Below, piece after piece: positions 17,931-27,184 of a stretch of 64,000 nt of DNA. Numbering within the stretch: position 1 is the stretch's first letter; the number at the start of each line of letters is the position of its first letter. The notes beneath the pieces are model-generated. The model had not been told where the DNA came from. It did not search any database and was given only the letters and a program-made list of their open reading frames with translations. The stretch spans positions 62,001 to 126,000 of the forward strand of contig CAJIZY010000003.1 in the NCBI GenBank assembly GCA_905181965.1, read 5' to 3'. The position numbers and the translations under genes were made by a program. The stretch is from Akkermansiaceae bacterium. Its GTDB lineage: Bacteria; Verrucomicrobiota; Verrucomicrobiia; Verrucomicrobiales; Akkermansiaceae.

Positions 17931-20723
17931 TTAATCGAGATACATCAATTCGTTGCTCGCAAGGAGCGCCTGACCATACTGCTCCCAACGGGAGAGTTTG
18001 TCGTCCTTTTCTTTTTCGATACTAAGATAGGCCTCCGCAACTTGCAATTCGGCTTTCGAGGGTGAACGCCCAAAAACAAGGCGATAGGCAAATTCCACCT
18101 GCTCTGGAACTTCATCATATTTACCAGTCACCCGTTTGGTAAAAGCCTTAGCCTGATCGATAATGAAATCACTATTCAGAACGAAAAGTTGTTGTTGCGG
18201 AACAGTCGTCTCCGTTCGAGAAGCTGCAGAAACATTTGCGTCGGGAAAATCAAAAATCCTTAACATCCCATTGAGCTGATGACGACTGATACTCGCATAT
18301 ACCGTGCGACGTGTTTTGTTTTTACTGAGCTCGATCGTCGGACCACCCATCGCCGGGTCGAGATTCCCAGAGATTGCAAGTAGGGCATCCCTCCAGGCTT
18401 CGACTTCTAGGCGACGACGATCGAATCGCCAACGAAAGCGATTATCACCATCGAGTTCTTCGTTCTTAGAACTTCGCTGACTAGCAAGTTGGTAAGTCGA
18501 TGATTTGAGGATCTCGCGATGCAACCACTTAATCGACCATCCGTTCTTTATAAAATTGACGGTCAACCAATCGAGCAATTCAGGATGAGTCGGGGCTTCA
18601 CCCAAAAGACCAAAATTGCTTGAAGTCGTCACCAGGCCTTTTCCGAAGTGCCACTGCCAAACGCGATTTACGATCACCCGCGCGGTAAGAGGGTTCTGCG
18701 AGGAAGCAATAGCCTCAGCAAGGTCAAGACGTGAAAAAGGATGCTTCTTGGCGGCTTCGGGATTAGTCGGTCGAGGTTCATCTTCCAAAATTTCAAGAGT
18801 CCCCCGAGCAACCCATTCACCTTTGCTCGCCGGATTACCACGAATGTAGACCTGCATCGCCTTACCTCCTCCCTGGACTGCATGGGCTAGGGGATACTTG
18901 GGCTTGGCCTTCTTACGAAGAGCCTCAAATTCGGTCTTCATTCGATCTGCTTCCGCTTTTTGCTCCTCATTCAAAAGCTTCGCATATGCATCATTTTCAG
19001 AGGCGTAGAGAGGAGCATGACCATCGACCCAAATATTTTTAAGAAGGCGCTTCTGATCATTCTCCATCTTCCCGATGATTTTATTCACTCGGTCTTCTAC
19101 ATTACGGGCTTTTGCCAACTCCTCTGCTTTCTCAGTCTCAATCTGCGAAATAGCTTCTTCAGCCCGATCTACGAAGTTTTGAAATTGATGAGACAATTCT
19201 ACGATTTTATCTGGAACCTTGAGGGTTTCGACCGTGGGCTTCTCTGTAAAATTCACCACCACATCATGCCATCCTTTCAACTCAGGCAAACGCTTCATCA
19301 GGTCATTCTTGCGACCTTTCTCCAGCATTTCCCGGAATCGCTTTGTATAATGGCGATGGAGCCCCACTTGCTCTGCGAACTCATCGTCCGAAATTTTTAC
19401 TCCTTGAGATTTCAAGGTCACCAATCGCCAACCCTCCTGTAAATATCGACTCACTTGACCAAGCCTCTTTTGACCCTCTTGTTTGCCGATTCCTCTAAGG
19501 TAACTACGATGTATTGATTCTAAATCCTTGATGGCTCGCTGTTCATCATTGTAAGCCTTCACCTCCTCTTCTCCAGCCAAAGGAATTTCAGAATATCTTC
19601 GGCCGTTAAACACTCCTGCTAAAGCGTAATAATCACGGGTCGGAATAGGATCAAATTTATGATCGTGGCATCGCGCACACGAGACCGTTAGCCCGAGGAA
19701 TCCGCGAGTCACGGTATCGATCGTGTCATCAAGCTCATCTGCCTCAGCTTGAGCCTTGTCGGAGTTTTTATAATACTGAGCCCCGAGACCTAAAAAACCA
19801 AGACCGGCAAACTGGCGGAAACGATCTTCCGATTCATTCTCTATTAGATCACCTGCCAATTGGAATTTAATGAACTTATCGAATGGTAGATCTTCATTAA
19901 ACATCTTGATGACCCAGTCGCGGTATTGATGGGCGTTTGCTCGCTTCTTAACTCCAAAAGTGTGAGCCTGATCCTCGGCGTAGCGCGCCACATCGAGCCA
20001 ATGCCGCCCCCAACGTTCACCGTAATGGGAAGAGTTTAAAAGTGAATCAACGAGCCTCCCAATCGCACTGTCCTGATCCTTTGCAGAATTCTTAAGAAAC
20101 TCGTCGACCTGATCGGGCGTCGGAGGCAGCCCTAAAAGGTCGAAGTATATTCTCCGCACTAAAACCCGAGACGAAGCGGCAGGCACCGGACTCAAATTCT
20201 GTTCTTCGAGTTGGCGCAAGATGAAACTATCAATCTCCGAGCGACCCCACTTGGAATTCTTTACCTCAGGAAGCTTCGGTTCTTTGGGCGGCTGAAAGGC
20301 CCAGTGGCTGGAGGCATCAATTTTAGCGATCTTGAGTTTACTCTTGGATTGTTCCCGCGGATCAATTGCACCCGCCTCGATCCATTGGGAAAAATCGGAG
20401 ATAATTTCGTTGGAAAGCTTTCCCTTAGGAGGCATCTCCAATTCTTCCTGCCTCAATGCTTTTAAAATGAGACTTTCAGAAACATTCCCTGGAACAACCG
20501 CCGGCCCGGTATCCCCGCCTTTTCGGATCCCTTTCTTAGTATCCAAAAACAACCCCCCCTTTAGCTTATCTCGATTGGCCGCCTCCACGGAGTGACACCC
20601 GTAACACTTATCGACCAAAACCGGGCGGATCTTGGCCTCAAAGAAATCGAGCCCGACTTCCGCCGCCGAAACCCCGCTGACGCACAAGACAGCGAGAAAT
20701 TGGAGGCGTAACTGTAAGAGCAT
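17931..20723 (-). CDS. PSD1 protein: cytochrome c, DUF1549 and DUF1553 domains
   Basis: The open frame reaches 20819, but the internal ATG at 20723 begins a clean signal peptide (MLLQLRLQFLAVLCVSGVSA) and is taken as the start. Residues about 22-120 form a PSCyt1 domain with heme motif CYGCH (40-44). DUF1549 follows (about 160-370), with CARCHDHKFDPI as a second CxxCH. A Lys/Glu-rich helical insert covers about 390-590, and DUF1553 (about 650-930) opens with NPLTARVIVNRVWQWHFG and contains VPQQQLFVLN. The gene is intact and its stop is 1 nt before the DUF1501 start. It is expected to be an extracytoplasmic heme protein; no substrate is established. Confidence 0.87.
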   Translation of the reverse strand: MLLQLRLQFLAVLCVSGVSAAEVGLDFFEAKIRPVLVDKCYGCHSVEAANRDKLKGGLFLDTKKGIRKGGDTGPAVVPGNVSESLILKALRQEELEMPPKGKLSNEIISDFSQWIEAGAIDPREQSKSKLKIAKIDASSHWAFQPPKEPKLPEVKNSKWGRSEIDSFILRQLEEQNLSPVPAASSRVLVRRIYFDLLGLPPTPDQVDEFLKNSAKDQDSAIGRLVDSLLNSSHYGERWGRHWLDVARYAEDQAHTFGVKKRANAHQYRDWVIKMFNEDLPFDKFIKFQLAGDLIENESEDRFRQFAGLGFLGLGAQYYKNSDKAQAEADELDDTIDTVTRGFLGLTVSCARCHDHKFDPIPTRDYYALAGVFNGRRYSEIPLAGEEEVKAYNDEQRAIKDLESIHRSYLRGIGKQEGQKRLGQVSRYLQEGWRLVTLKSQGVKISDDEFAEQVGLHRHYTKRFREMLEKGRKNDLMKRLPELKGWHDVVVNFTEKPTVETLKVPDKIVELSHQFQNFVDRAEEAISQIETEKAEELAKARNVEDRVNKIIGKMENDQKRLLKNIWVDGHAPLYASENDAYAKLLNEEQKAEADRMKTEFEALRKKAKPKYPLAHAVQGGGKAMQVYIRGNPASKGEWVARGTLEILEDEPRPTNPEAAKKHPFSRLDLAEAIASSQNPLTARVIVNRVWQWHFGKGLVTTSSNFGLLGEAPTHPELLDWLTVNFIKNGWSIKWLHREILKSSTYQLASQRSSKNEELDGDNRFRWRFDRRRLEVEAWRDALLAISGNLDPAMGGPTIELSKNKTRRTVYASISRHQLNGMLRIFDFPDANVSAASRTETTVPQQQLFVLNSDFIIDQAKAFTKRVTGKYDEVPEQVEFAYRLVFGRSPSKAELQVAEAYLSIEKEKDDKLSRWEQYGQALLASNELMYLD

Positions 20724-20913
20724 CGGGTAGAAGTAAAGGTCTATAACTATGCTTAACGTCCGAACGATGCGAGATCTTACAAGGGGTAATATTTGGATGC
20801 AATCTCCCGCTACAAGCACTCAAATCCCCTAAAATTTATTGGTCCCTCCGCTGGAGATTCAGTTCTGCTCAAACTTGCCCTGAAATTACCGGCCGGGAAC
20901 GGGAGCCATGGTT

Positions 20914-22236
20914 CTACCCAAAAATCTCGATGATTGGGCCAGCATCTTCTTTGTCAGGGCCAGCCATGCGGAAAGGTCGCTTACTCGGGGACTCGATGAC
21001 TTTTGCATGATCAAGTGCGATGCTAGAGTTGATGAGTTAATTAAGGTCATGGAAGGTGACGGGATTCTCAATCACTTTCCGAGCATCCTTGTCAGTCTTC
21101 CCGTAAGTCATGCCACCTTTCACCCCCCCACCTGCAAGGAGGCTGGTGAAGGCTCCGGGGTGATGACTGCGACCGTTACGATGCTGTTTTTGGATCTCAG
21201 GAGTTCGCCCAAATTCTGAGCTTAACACGACCAAAGTGGATTCGAGCAAGCCGCGCGCGCTGAGGTCAGTGATCAGTGAGCTATAAGCTGAGTCAAGTAA
21301 CTGGCAGCGGGCTTGCACTCCAGTAAAGTTGTCATAGTGAGTGTCCCAATCACCGAGAGTAACCTCGATAAAACGAACGCCATGTTCCACAAGCCGGCGG
21401 GCGAGAAGACAACCTTGTCCGAAAGAATGGCGACCATATCGATTTCGAATCGTCGGGCTTTCTTTAGTAAGATCAAAGGCGGCCAGGTCCTCGCTCTTCA
21501 TGACCCGCACTGCTTCATCAAAAAGCATTCCGAAATTCTTGGCATTGGGCGAGGGATTCTCACGGTGAAAGCGCTTATTGATGGCGTCAGTAAGGCTAAG
21601 TCGGCGTTCAAAGTCCTCTTCATTCACAGAAGGATGCCTGCTCGTTCCTTCCAGTCCCTTTTCGGGATTCGTCACCACTGCCGGGGCAAACTTGGCTCCC
21701 ATCCAACCCGCACCAATCATGTTGGCCGGACTATTCACCGCAATGTATCCGGGAAGGGTATCGTTATCAGTACCCTTTAACCGGGTAACCCAACTGCCAA
21801 GCGAGGGATGAACAATTGTGCCGAGTTGGTTGTAGCCCTTATGAAGAAGGTAGCTGGCTTGATCATGATCACCTTGCTTAGACTGCATCGAGTGGATGGT
21901 GCAAACCTCCCTCATGACCTTCGCCGTTTCGGGAAGATAATTGGCAATCTGAAGCCCATCGGCCGTTGTAGGGATTCCTTTAACCGGCCCTTGGACATCC
22001 TGCCCGGGCTTCAGATCAAAGGTATCGATGTGGCTCATCCCACCAGCCATGTTGAGAAAAATAACGTGGGTCGCCGGATTCGGTCTTTCTGCGGAAATTT
22101 TCTCGCCAAAAGCTTCGGAAGCAAGGCTCCCTCCAAGCATGGGGGCAAGGCTGACCCCTAGGAATTTTTGGGAGGCATCTCGAAGGAATTCGCGACGAGA
22201 AAATTCATCGCTCAGCTTTTGATTAAAGGAGTTCAT
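20914..22236 (-). CDS. DUF1501 family protein interrupted by an in-frame TAA
   Basis: The frame opens at ATG 22236 (TAATG overlap with the upstream gene's stop) and encodes a typical DUF1501 protein. It has a twin-arginine-like FSRREFLRDASQ, LNMAGGMSHIDTFDLKPG, LGDWDTHYDN and LVVLSSEFGRTP. It reaches ENPVTFHDLN and then TAA at 21037-21039. The same frame continues for 40 codons to TAG at 20914. The continuation LINSSIALDHAKVIESPS keeps the spacing and the GLDH-like motif of intact relatives, where the stop position holds Ala or Thr. So this is a point nonsense change, not a frameshift. The protein as read is 399 residues; the expected one is 440. Confidence 0.82.
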
Positions 22237-24161
22237 TAATAGATGAAAAGAAATTCAGGACTACAGACGAGAGCAGAAACGATGTTGGCCAGCCCCTTGC
22301 CCTCGCGATCAACCAGCTCCTTATTACACATTGCACGTTCCTGGTCAGTAGGCATTCGGGTGAGGATAGACTGGAAGACTAGCGCTCCCTTTTCGTCGCG
22401 CGAACCAGGGACCTCAAAGATCTTACGAATGGCGGCATCCTCCTTGGTTGCCACCATTGTTTGAGTTGCCCCGTTGAGCATCTGGAGCGTCTGGGTGAGG
22501 CTTCCTTCATTGGTCGCACCATCGATACTAATCCGATCGGATTGGCCGAACTTCCGGAGGAAATGGTTGGGCAGAGCCGGGCTAGGAAGCTCCGAGGCAC
22601 GAGCCATTCCCCGAATTGCCGAAGTCATCAGACGACCGTGACCCGCGATGTAAGTCGGAGGCCTAGAGACAGGTGCCTTTGGGCCGGTTCCGTCGCGCGC
22701 TTCCTCGTATTTTGAGATGATCCACTTCTGATAGTCCTTGATCGTCTTAAAGGAATGAACCTTTTCGATGATGTCCTCGAGGCGGCCAATGTAACGACCG
22801 TGAATGAAAAGGTGCTCCATATCTTCCAGCCGCTGCGGCGCTTCTGGGTCTTCGAGAACGAGCGTGATCAGGGAGTCCCAAATCTGCTCGGCACTCATTC
22901 TCTCGATAGGCCGGCCTAGCAGGCCATGAAAGGAAGCCTCGGCATCCGGAGCTGACTTTACAGCAAAGGTCTTAGTCAGCATGAGAGTCTGTTGGAAGGC
23001 GCGAAGATCGTAGTCGTAGTCCTTGATGAGCTTCATCAACGCACCACTAAGAGCACCGGTGACGGAATCTTTTGGATCTAGGAATTCTTCGTTGTCCTTC
23101 TTGTGCAATTTGGCACCCATCACCCGCAGCCACATTCTCGCCGCGATGGAACCACCAAAGGTCGGGTTTTCCTCACCCACCACCCAGGCCGCAAATCGAT
23201 CAAGACTATCCGGGTTGGTCTTTTTTGATTCAAGGCGCACCTTCCCTCCAAAGGGAGTTCGGCCCTCTACCATCTCGCCCGGATCACCATCTTCGTATTG
23301 GTAATCATCAGGGAGCTTGATCCGCCCTGTCCCCTTACCGGGCTCGATCCCACTGGCGGCATACTGGCCAATCGCATCGCTAAAGAAGTGCAAGTGATGA
23401 AGACCCGGCACATTAAACTTTTTATCCGACGACATTTTAACGAACAAACCCCTACCTCTTAAAAAATCGAGGCGCCCGTAATTGCTTTTGCCGTGGGTGA
23501 AGGCAGCAAGATTGAAAAAATCAATCCGTTCCCAGCTCGAACCTGGATCATCGTGGCACTGGGCACACTCCATGCGAACCCCCAAAAAAGCCCGCATGGT
23601 ATTGGCAGAGTTATCTAGCGGCATTCCAATATCCCGAGTGTAATAGTGGGAAGCCCCCGAGCCGGTCCAACCATTGCCACGGCTCGACAGCAATTCAACG
23701 GTCATCGCTTTCCAGCTTTTGTTTTCGCGAACCGCCTGCCGCGTCCAATTGATGAGGGGAGTATTAGAACTAAAATACCCTCCCTGTAATTTCACCTCGT
23801 TGAGCCTCAGATGATCTTGAAACCAATTATTCATATGGCTTTGATGGCCCTTCGAACGATAAAGCCGATCGACAAGGCGATTGCGTTTATTGGCAGCCGG
23901 ATCGTTGGCAAACTCCTTGATCTCAGCTAAAGTAGGAATTCGCCCGATGGCCACTAAGGAAGCGCGGCGTAGAAAGGTGAAGTCATCAACCGGAGCCGGC
24001 TTGGTCTTTCCGGATTTTTCAAGGACGGAACTGATGAGAAGATCGAGATTTGCGGCCTCCTTTTTCATTCTCTCGGGAGTGATCTCCACCGCGAATAGAA
24101 AAGACCCCGAAAAAAAAGCCCCAAACACCAAGAGGTGGGAAGCGAGTAAGAGACGGGACAT
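22236..24161 (-). CDS. DUF1549 domain protein without N-terminal cytochrome
   Basis: A 641-residue protein with a signal peptide (MSRLLLASHLLVFGAFFSGSF). It opens directly with the DUF1549-like region (FLRRASLVAIGRIPTLAEI) and lacks the N-terminal PSCyt1 domain of the other three PSD1 proteins here. One CxxCH remains in MECAQCHDDPGS (about 198-208). The C-terminal half carries DUF1553-like sequence (MSAEQIWDSLITLV, LTQTLQMLNGATQ, PEFLFIY). The stop TAA overlaps the ATG of the DUF1501 gene by one base, so translational coupling is likely. It is a distinct subfamily of the PSD1/DUF1501 pair. Confidence 0.82.
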   Translation of the reverse strand: MSRLLLASHLLVFGAFFSGSFLFAVEITPERMKKEAANLDLLISSVLEKSGKTKPAPVDDFTFLRRASLVAIGRIPTLAEIKEFANDPAANKRNRLVDRLYRSKGHQSHMNNWFQDHLRLNEVKLQGGYFSSNTPLINWTRQAVRENKSWKAMTVELLSSRGNGWTGSGASHYYTRDIGMPLDNSANTMRAFLGVRMECAQCHDDPGSSWERIDFFNLAAFTHGKSNYGRLDFLRGRGLFVKMSSDKKFNVPGLHHLHFFSDAIGQYAASGIEPGKGTGRIKLPDDYQYEDGDPGEMVEGRTPFGGKVRLESKKTNPDSLDRFAAWVVGEENPTFGGSIAARMWLRVMGAKLHKKDNEEFLDPKDSVTGALSGALMKLIKDYDYDLRAFQQTLMLTKTFAVKSAPDAEASFHGLLGRPIERMSAEQIWDSLITLVLEDPEAPQRLEDMEHLFIHGRYIGRLEDIIEKVHSFKTIKDYQKWIISKYEEARDGTGPKAPVSRPPTYIAGHGRLMTSAIRGMARASELPSPALPNHFLRKFGQSDRISIDGATNEGSLTQTLQMLNGATQTMVATKEDAAIRKIFEVPGSRDEKGALVFQSILTRMPTDQERAMCNKELVDREGKGLANIVSALVCSPEFLFIY

Positions 24162-24281
24162 GAATTTGAGTTACGAAACTAAACTCGGAAAATTTTCACC
24201 ATTCGAAAACTCGAAACCAAAAACTTAAAACAAAATGAAATGACATCGCTCTCTCAGGAAGCTTTAGCTAGTCTCCTCAAA

Positions 24282-24860
24282 ATGACAAGGTGGTTCCTCT
24301 CGATTCTATTTCTCCTAGGGGGAAGTCTCGTCTTCTCAATCGAACCTCATCCCGATGCAGCACCAAACACTCACGCGCCAGGTGAAGTCGACCTCAAGGC
24401 CAACCTGAAATTCATCATCCCCAACCCAGATGCTCTCCCTGGAATTGTTCTCGATGAAACCAGCGCTATTCTCAAGGGAAAATGGCAATACTCAACCCAC
24501 ACCCCACCCTATGTTGGCATCGGATACCTCCATGACCAAAAATCGGACAAAGGGAAGAAATCCGCGACCTTCATTCCTGATTTCCCGCGATCTGGGAAAT
24601 ACGAAGTCCGTCTCTCCCATTGCTACAATTCAAGACGCTCGACCGCTACCCCCGTGACGATCGTCCACGCGAACGGGAAATCCACCATTCGGATTAATCA
24701 ACAAGATGTCCCCAAGCATGGGAGACTCTTTCGCTCCTTGGGAACCTACGAATTCAAGAAAGGAAAAAACGGATCAGTCATCATTTCAAACGAAGGAACC
24801 GAAGGAAGATACGTCATCGCCGATGCCGTGCAATTCTTGCCAAAACACCAAAGAAAATAA
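24282..24860 (+). CDS. Secreted golvesin/xanthan-lyase C-terminal-like domain protein
   Basis: An in-frame ATG at 24240 would add 14 residues; ATG 24282 is preferred because it begins a clean signal peptide (MTRWFLSILFLLGGSLVFS). The remaining about 165 residues form one beta-sandwich domain: STHTPPYVGIGYLHD, KYEVRLSHCYNSRRSTATPV, VTIVHANGKSTIRINQQ, FRSLGTYEFKKGKNGS and ADAVQFLP. This domain usually sits at the C-terminus of PVC FAD-dependent oxidoreductases or lyases and probably binds carbohydrate; here it stands alone. The methyltransferase gene follows after 9 nt in the same frame. Confidence 0.7.
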   Translation: MTRWFLSILFLLGGSLVFSIEPHPDAAPNTHAPGEVDLKANLKFIIPNPDALPGIVLDETSAILKGKWQYSTHTPPYVGIGYLHDQKSDKGKKSATFIPDFPRSGKYEVRLSHCYNSRRSTATPVTIVHANGKSTIRINQQDVPKHGRLFRSLGTYEFKKGKNGSVIISNEGTEGRYVIADAVQFLPKHQRK

Positions 24861-24869
24861 CTCACTACC

Positions 24870-25496
24870 GTGTCTCTCGAACAACTTAATGTGATCTCCA
24901 AGCCCTGCGAGATACCGGACAAAGTCACCTCGATGCTTGCCGAGGCCGAGCAACGATGTGACGCCTTCTTCGAGGCCGGACTGGATCGGCGCTACCCGCG
25001 TTACCTTCCCAGTAATCCTGAAAAAGTCTTTGCCGCCATCGCCACTCTTAAAGAATCTGGAATCCTTCGCGGTGACGTTTTCTGCGAATGGGGCTCCGGC
25101 TTTGGGATAGCAACCTGCATGGCCTCTCTCATAGGTTTTAAAGCCTATGGGATCGAAATCGAAGATGGCCTTGCAAAGCTCTCCACCGAACTGGCTCGAG
25201 ACCTCTCCATCCCCGCCGAATACCTTTGCACCAGTTACCTTCCTGAAGGTTATGAAGAATGTGAGGGCATCGGCGGCAAGGACCTCCTTCCTCCACAGGC
25301 CACCACTTCGGGGGGAGCAATCATCGACACTACTCCGCTCTATGATGGTCTTGACCCTGGCGAAGTCGATCTCTTCTTTGTCTACCCTTGGCCCGGTCAG
25401 GAGGAGTTCATGATGGACCTGTTTGATGAAATCGCCAGCGAAGATGCCATTCTTTTAATCTACCAGGCCGACGGAGAAACCACCGTCCATCGGTAA
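24870..25496 (+). CDS. Class I SAM-dependent methyltransferase-like protein
   Basis: A 208-residue cytoplasmic protein starting at GTG 24870. Motif I is CEWGSGFGIATCMA (about 72-85), followed by an acidic end of strand 2 (AYGIEIEDG), which is the normal SAM-binding arrangement. A short acidic-rich motif (GEVDLFFVYPWPGQEEF) takes the place of the usual motif IV region. The substrate is not predictable. No upstream ATG is in frame after the previous stop, so the GTG start is inferred from position. It is probably cotranscribed with the golvesin-like gene. Confidence 0.65.
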   Translation: MSLEQLNVISKPCEIPDKVTSMLAEAEQRCDAFFEAGLDRRYPRYLPSNPEKVFAAIATLKESGILRGDVFCEWGSGFGIATCMASLIGFKAYGIEIEDGLAKLSTELARDLSIPAEYLCTSYLPEGYEECEGIGGKDLLPPQATTSGGAIIDTTPLYDGLDPGEVDLFFVYPWPGQEEFMMDLFDEIASEDAILLIYQADGETTVHR

Positions 25497-25575
25497 TGAC
25501 GGGGGAGGCCCAGAGGGGTTCGCCGAGTTCCATTCTGGCGACTTGTTGAAATTCCTTTCCAGGTTTTCTCCGGAG

Positions 25576-26985
25576 TTACTCAGACTGCCCTCCCGGATCT
25601 TCAGCTGGAGCTGGCGCTTCATTTCTTCCAAAGACTTGGTTGAGCTCGCGGCGTTGCTCAGGCGAAACCTCTGCGCTTTGAAGTGCGGCATTCGCGGAAG
25701 CAAAGTCGCGGGAGCTCCAACGATGAAGCACCTCCCGCATCATCCCGGTCCTATGTCCATCGTCACTGAGACTGTTTGCCCAGTCGAATGCTGCCGCGGG
25801 GTCGGTAGGAAGCATCGTTCCAACCACTCGTTCCGCCGCCGCATCACGAACCCTTCCTTCCGGAAGCTGTAGGATCCACTCACCGGCAGCCATGCTATCA
25901 ATCCGCAACCAACGCTCAGCCACCTCTCCAACCGCGGAGCGACGCACCTCCCCGGACTCCGGAAGACCCAACGCCCAATCCGCAGCTTCTTGAGGACTAG
26001 CCGCGGACCAAGCCGAAGCAATTTCTTGCGCCATCCGTCGATGTTCGTGTGTTGCCCGCAACTGGGGTGGGAGAGATGCTGTTAGCTCCCCGTAGATCGC
26101 AGCTGCTTTTCCCGGAGCATTTTCAGCCACTCCACGTAAGATTGATTGAGTAGCTCGGTGACGATCTACACCAGCCAAGCCTTGCGCCCATTCCATCGCC
26201 GCAGTCGTATCTTGGCTTGCCCAACGACGAGCCGCAATCTCAAGGGCTTGATGCTTCACGAAGAGGTTGCCGATCGTCGAAGCAAAATTAGCGGCGGCAG
26301 CGGGATCTGTCTCAGCCCATGAACTTACGACCCCACCCATCGCCCGGCTGCGTATCGCGGCATCACCTTGAGACGCTCCCCATTCCATCGCAGCAGTTCG
26401 GTCGGTCTCAGCCCAACGATGGGCCATTGCATGCACCAAATGCAAATTTTGCTCAGAGGTCGGGAGCTCCGCCACATATTGAGCGGCACTCGCAGGATCC
26501 TCTTCCGACCAACCATGCAAAGCGCTCTCTAAGGCCCTCCGGCGATCGTTTCCCTCCAAACTTTCGGCCCATTCCACCGCTACCTGACCATTCCGGCGAC
26601 CCCAAACATTGGCGAGATGCTCCAACATCTGTCGCCGCTCCCGGCCAGCCGGAAATGATTGTAAAAGCTGACTCGCGGTTTTTGCATCCATGCTCCCACC
26701 CTCTTGGAGCTTTTCCATCACCTCTCGAAAGGATCCCAAAACTCCATCAGCTCCCTCTTCACTTGACTCTCGGGGCTCTCGATCAGAATCGCTTCGACCA
26801 GACTGAGAAGACATCGTCCGCTTTCTTGATCCCCTCGAAGAGGAGCTGCTGGACTCCTTGTTTCTGCTTGAGACGCCTTCCACCGCGGCCATGTCCTCCA
26901 CAGGGGAAAGTACAGCACGGTCAACCGCGATTCCTGCAGCAAAGGCAGCAGCTGCGATGAGACAAGAGCTTAGGTTAAATTTCAT
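25576..26985 (-). CDS. Membrane-anchored alpha-helical repeat protein
   Basis: ATG 26985 is chosen over 27012 because it starts a hydrophobic N-terminal segment (FNLSSCLIAAAAFAAGIAV). A Ser/Arg/Glu-rich low-complexity linker (about 35-75) follows. From about residue 80 to 460 there are roughly ten copies of an about 33-residue unit with the pattern W..DP.AAA.WA..L....R..A...V...W. Similar Trp/Ala-rich repeats are common in verrucomicrobial proteins of unknown function and should form a helical solenoid for protein contacts. The C-terminus is Pro/Glu-rich. No catalytic motif is seen. It is divergent from the PSD1 gene at 27185. Confidence 0.6.
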   Translation of the reverse strand: MKFNLSSCLIAAAAFAAGIAVDRAVLSPVEDMAAVEGVSSRNKESSSSSSRGSRKRTMSSQSGRSDSDREPRESSEEGADGVLGSFREVMEKLQEGGSMDAKTASQLLQSFPAGRERRQMLEHLANVWGRRNGQVAVEWAESLEGNDRRRALESALHGWSEEDPASAAQYVAELPTSEQNLHLVHAMAHRWAETDRTAAMEWGASQGDAAIRSRAMGGVVSSWAETDPAAAANFASTIGNLFVKHQALEIAARRWASQDTTAAMEWAQGLAGVDRHRATQSILRGVAENAPGKAAAIYGELTASLPPQLRATHEHRRMAQEIASAWSAASPQEAADWALGLPESGEVRRSAVGEVAERWLRIDSMAAGEWILQLPEGRVRDAAAERVVGTMLPTDPAAAFDWANSLSDDGHRTGMMREVLHRWSSRDFASANAALQSAEVSPEQRRELNQVFGRNEAPAPAEDPGGQSE

Positions 26986-27184
26986 TGAATGACACGCAGG
27001 ATACTCCACCAAAGAGTCAAACGAAACACTCTTTTTATGAACCTCCTCAGGGCAAGAAATTGCCTATGGAAAAGCAATCGTAAATTCCAAGCGATTTTCT
27101 ACCCATTAAAGGGATCCTGAGCCGTCCAACTTTGATGCTTGTTTATTGCCTCGGCCCCGATCCGCGTTATAAATATCACTAGAA

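Noticed and set aside
22140-22170. A reverse-strand match to the repeat (CCTCCCAAAAATTCCTAGG)
   Set aside because: It lies within the conserved coding sequence SQKFLGVSLAP of a DUF1501 gene, with none of the other repeat blocks nearby; chance similarity.
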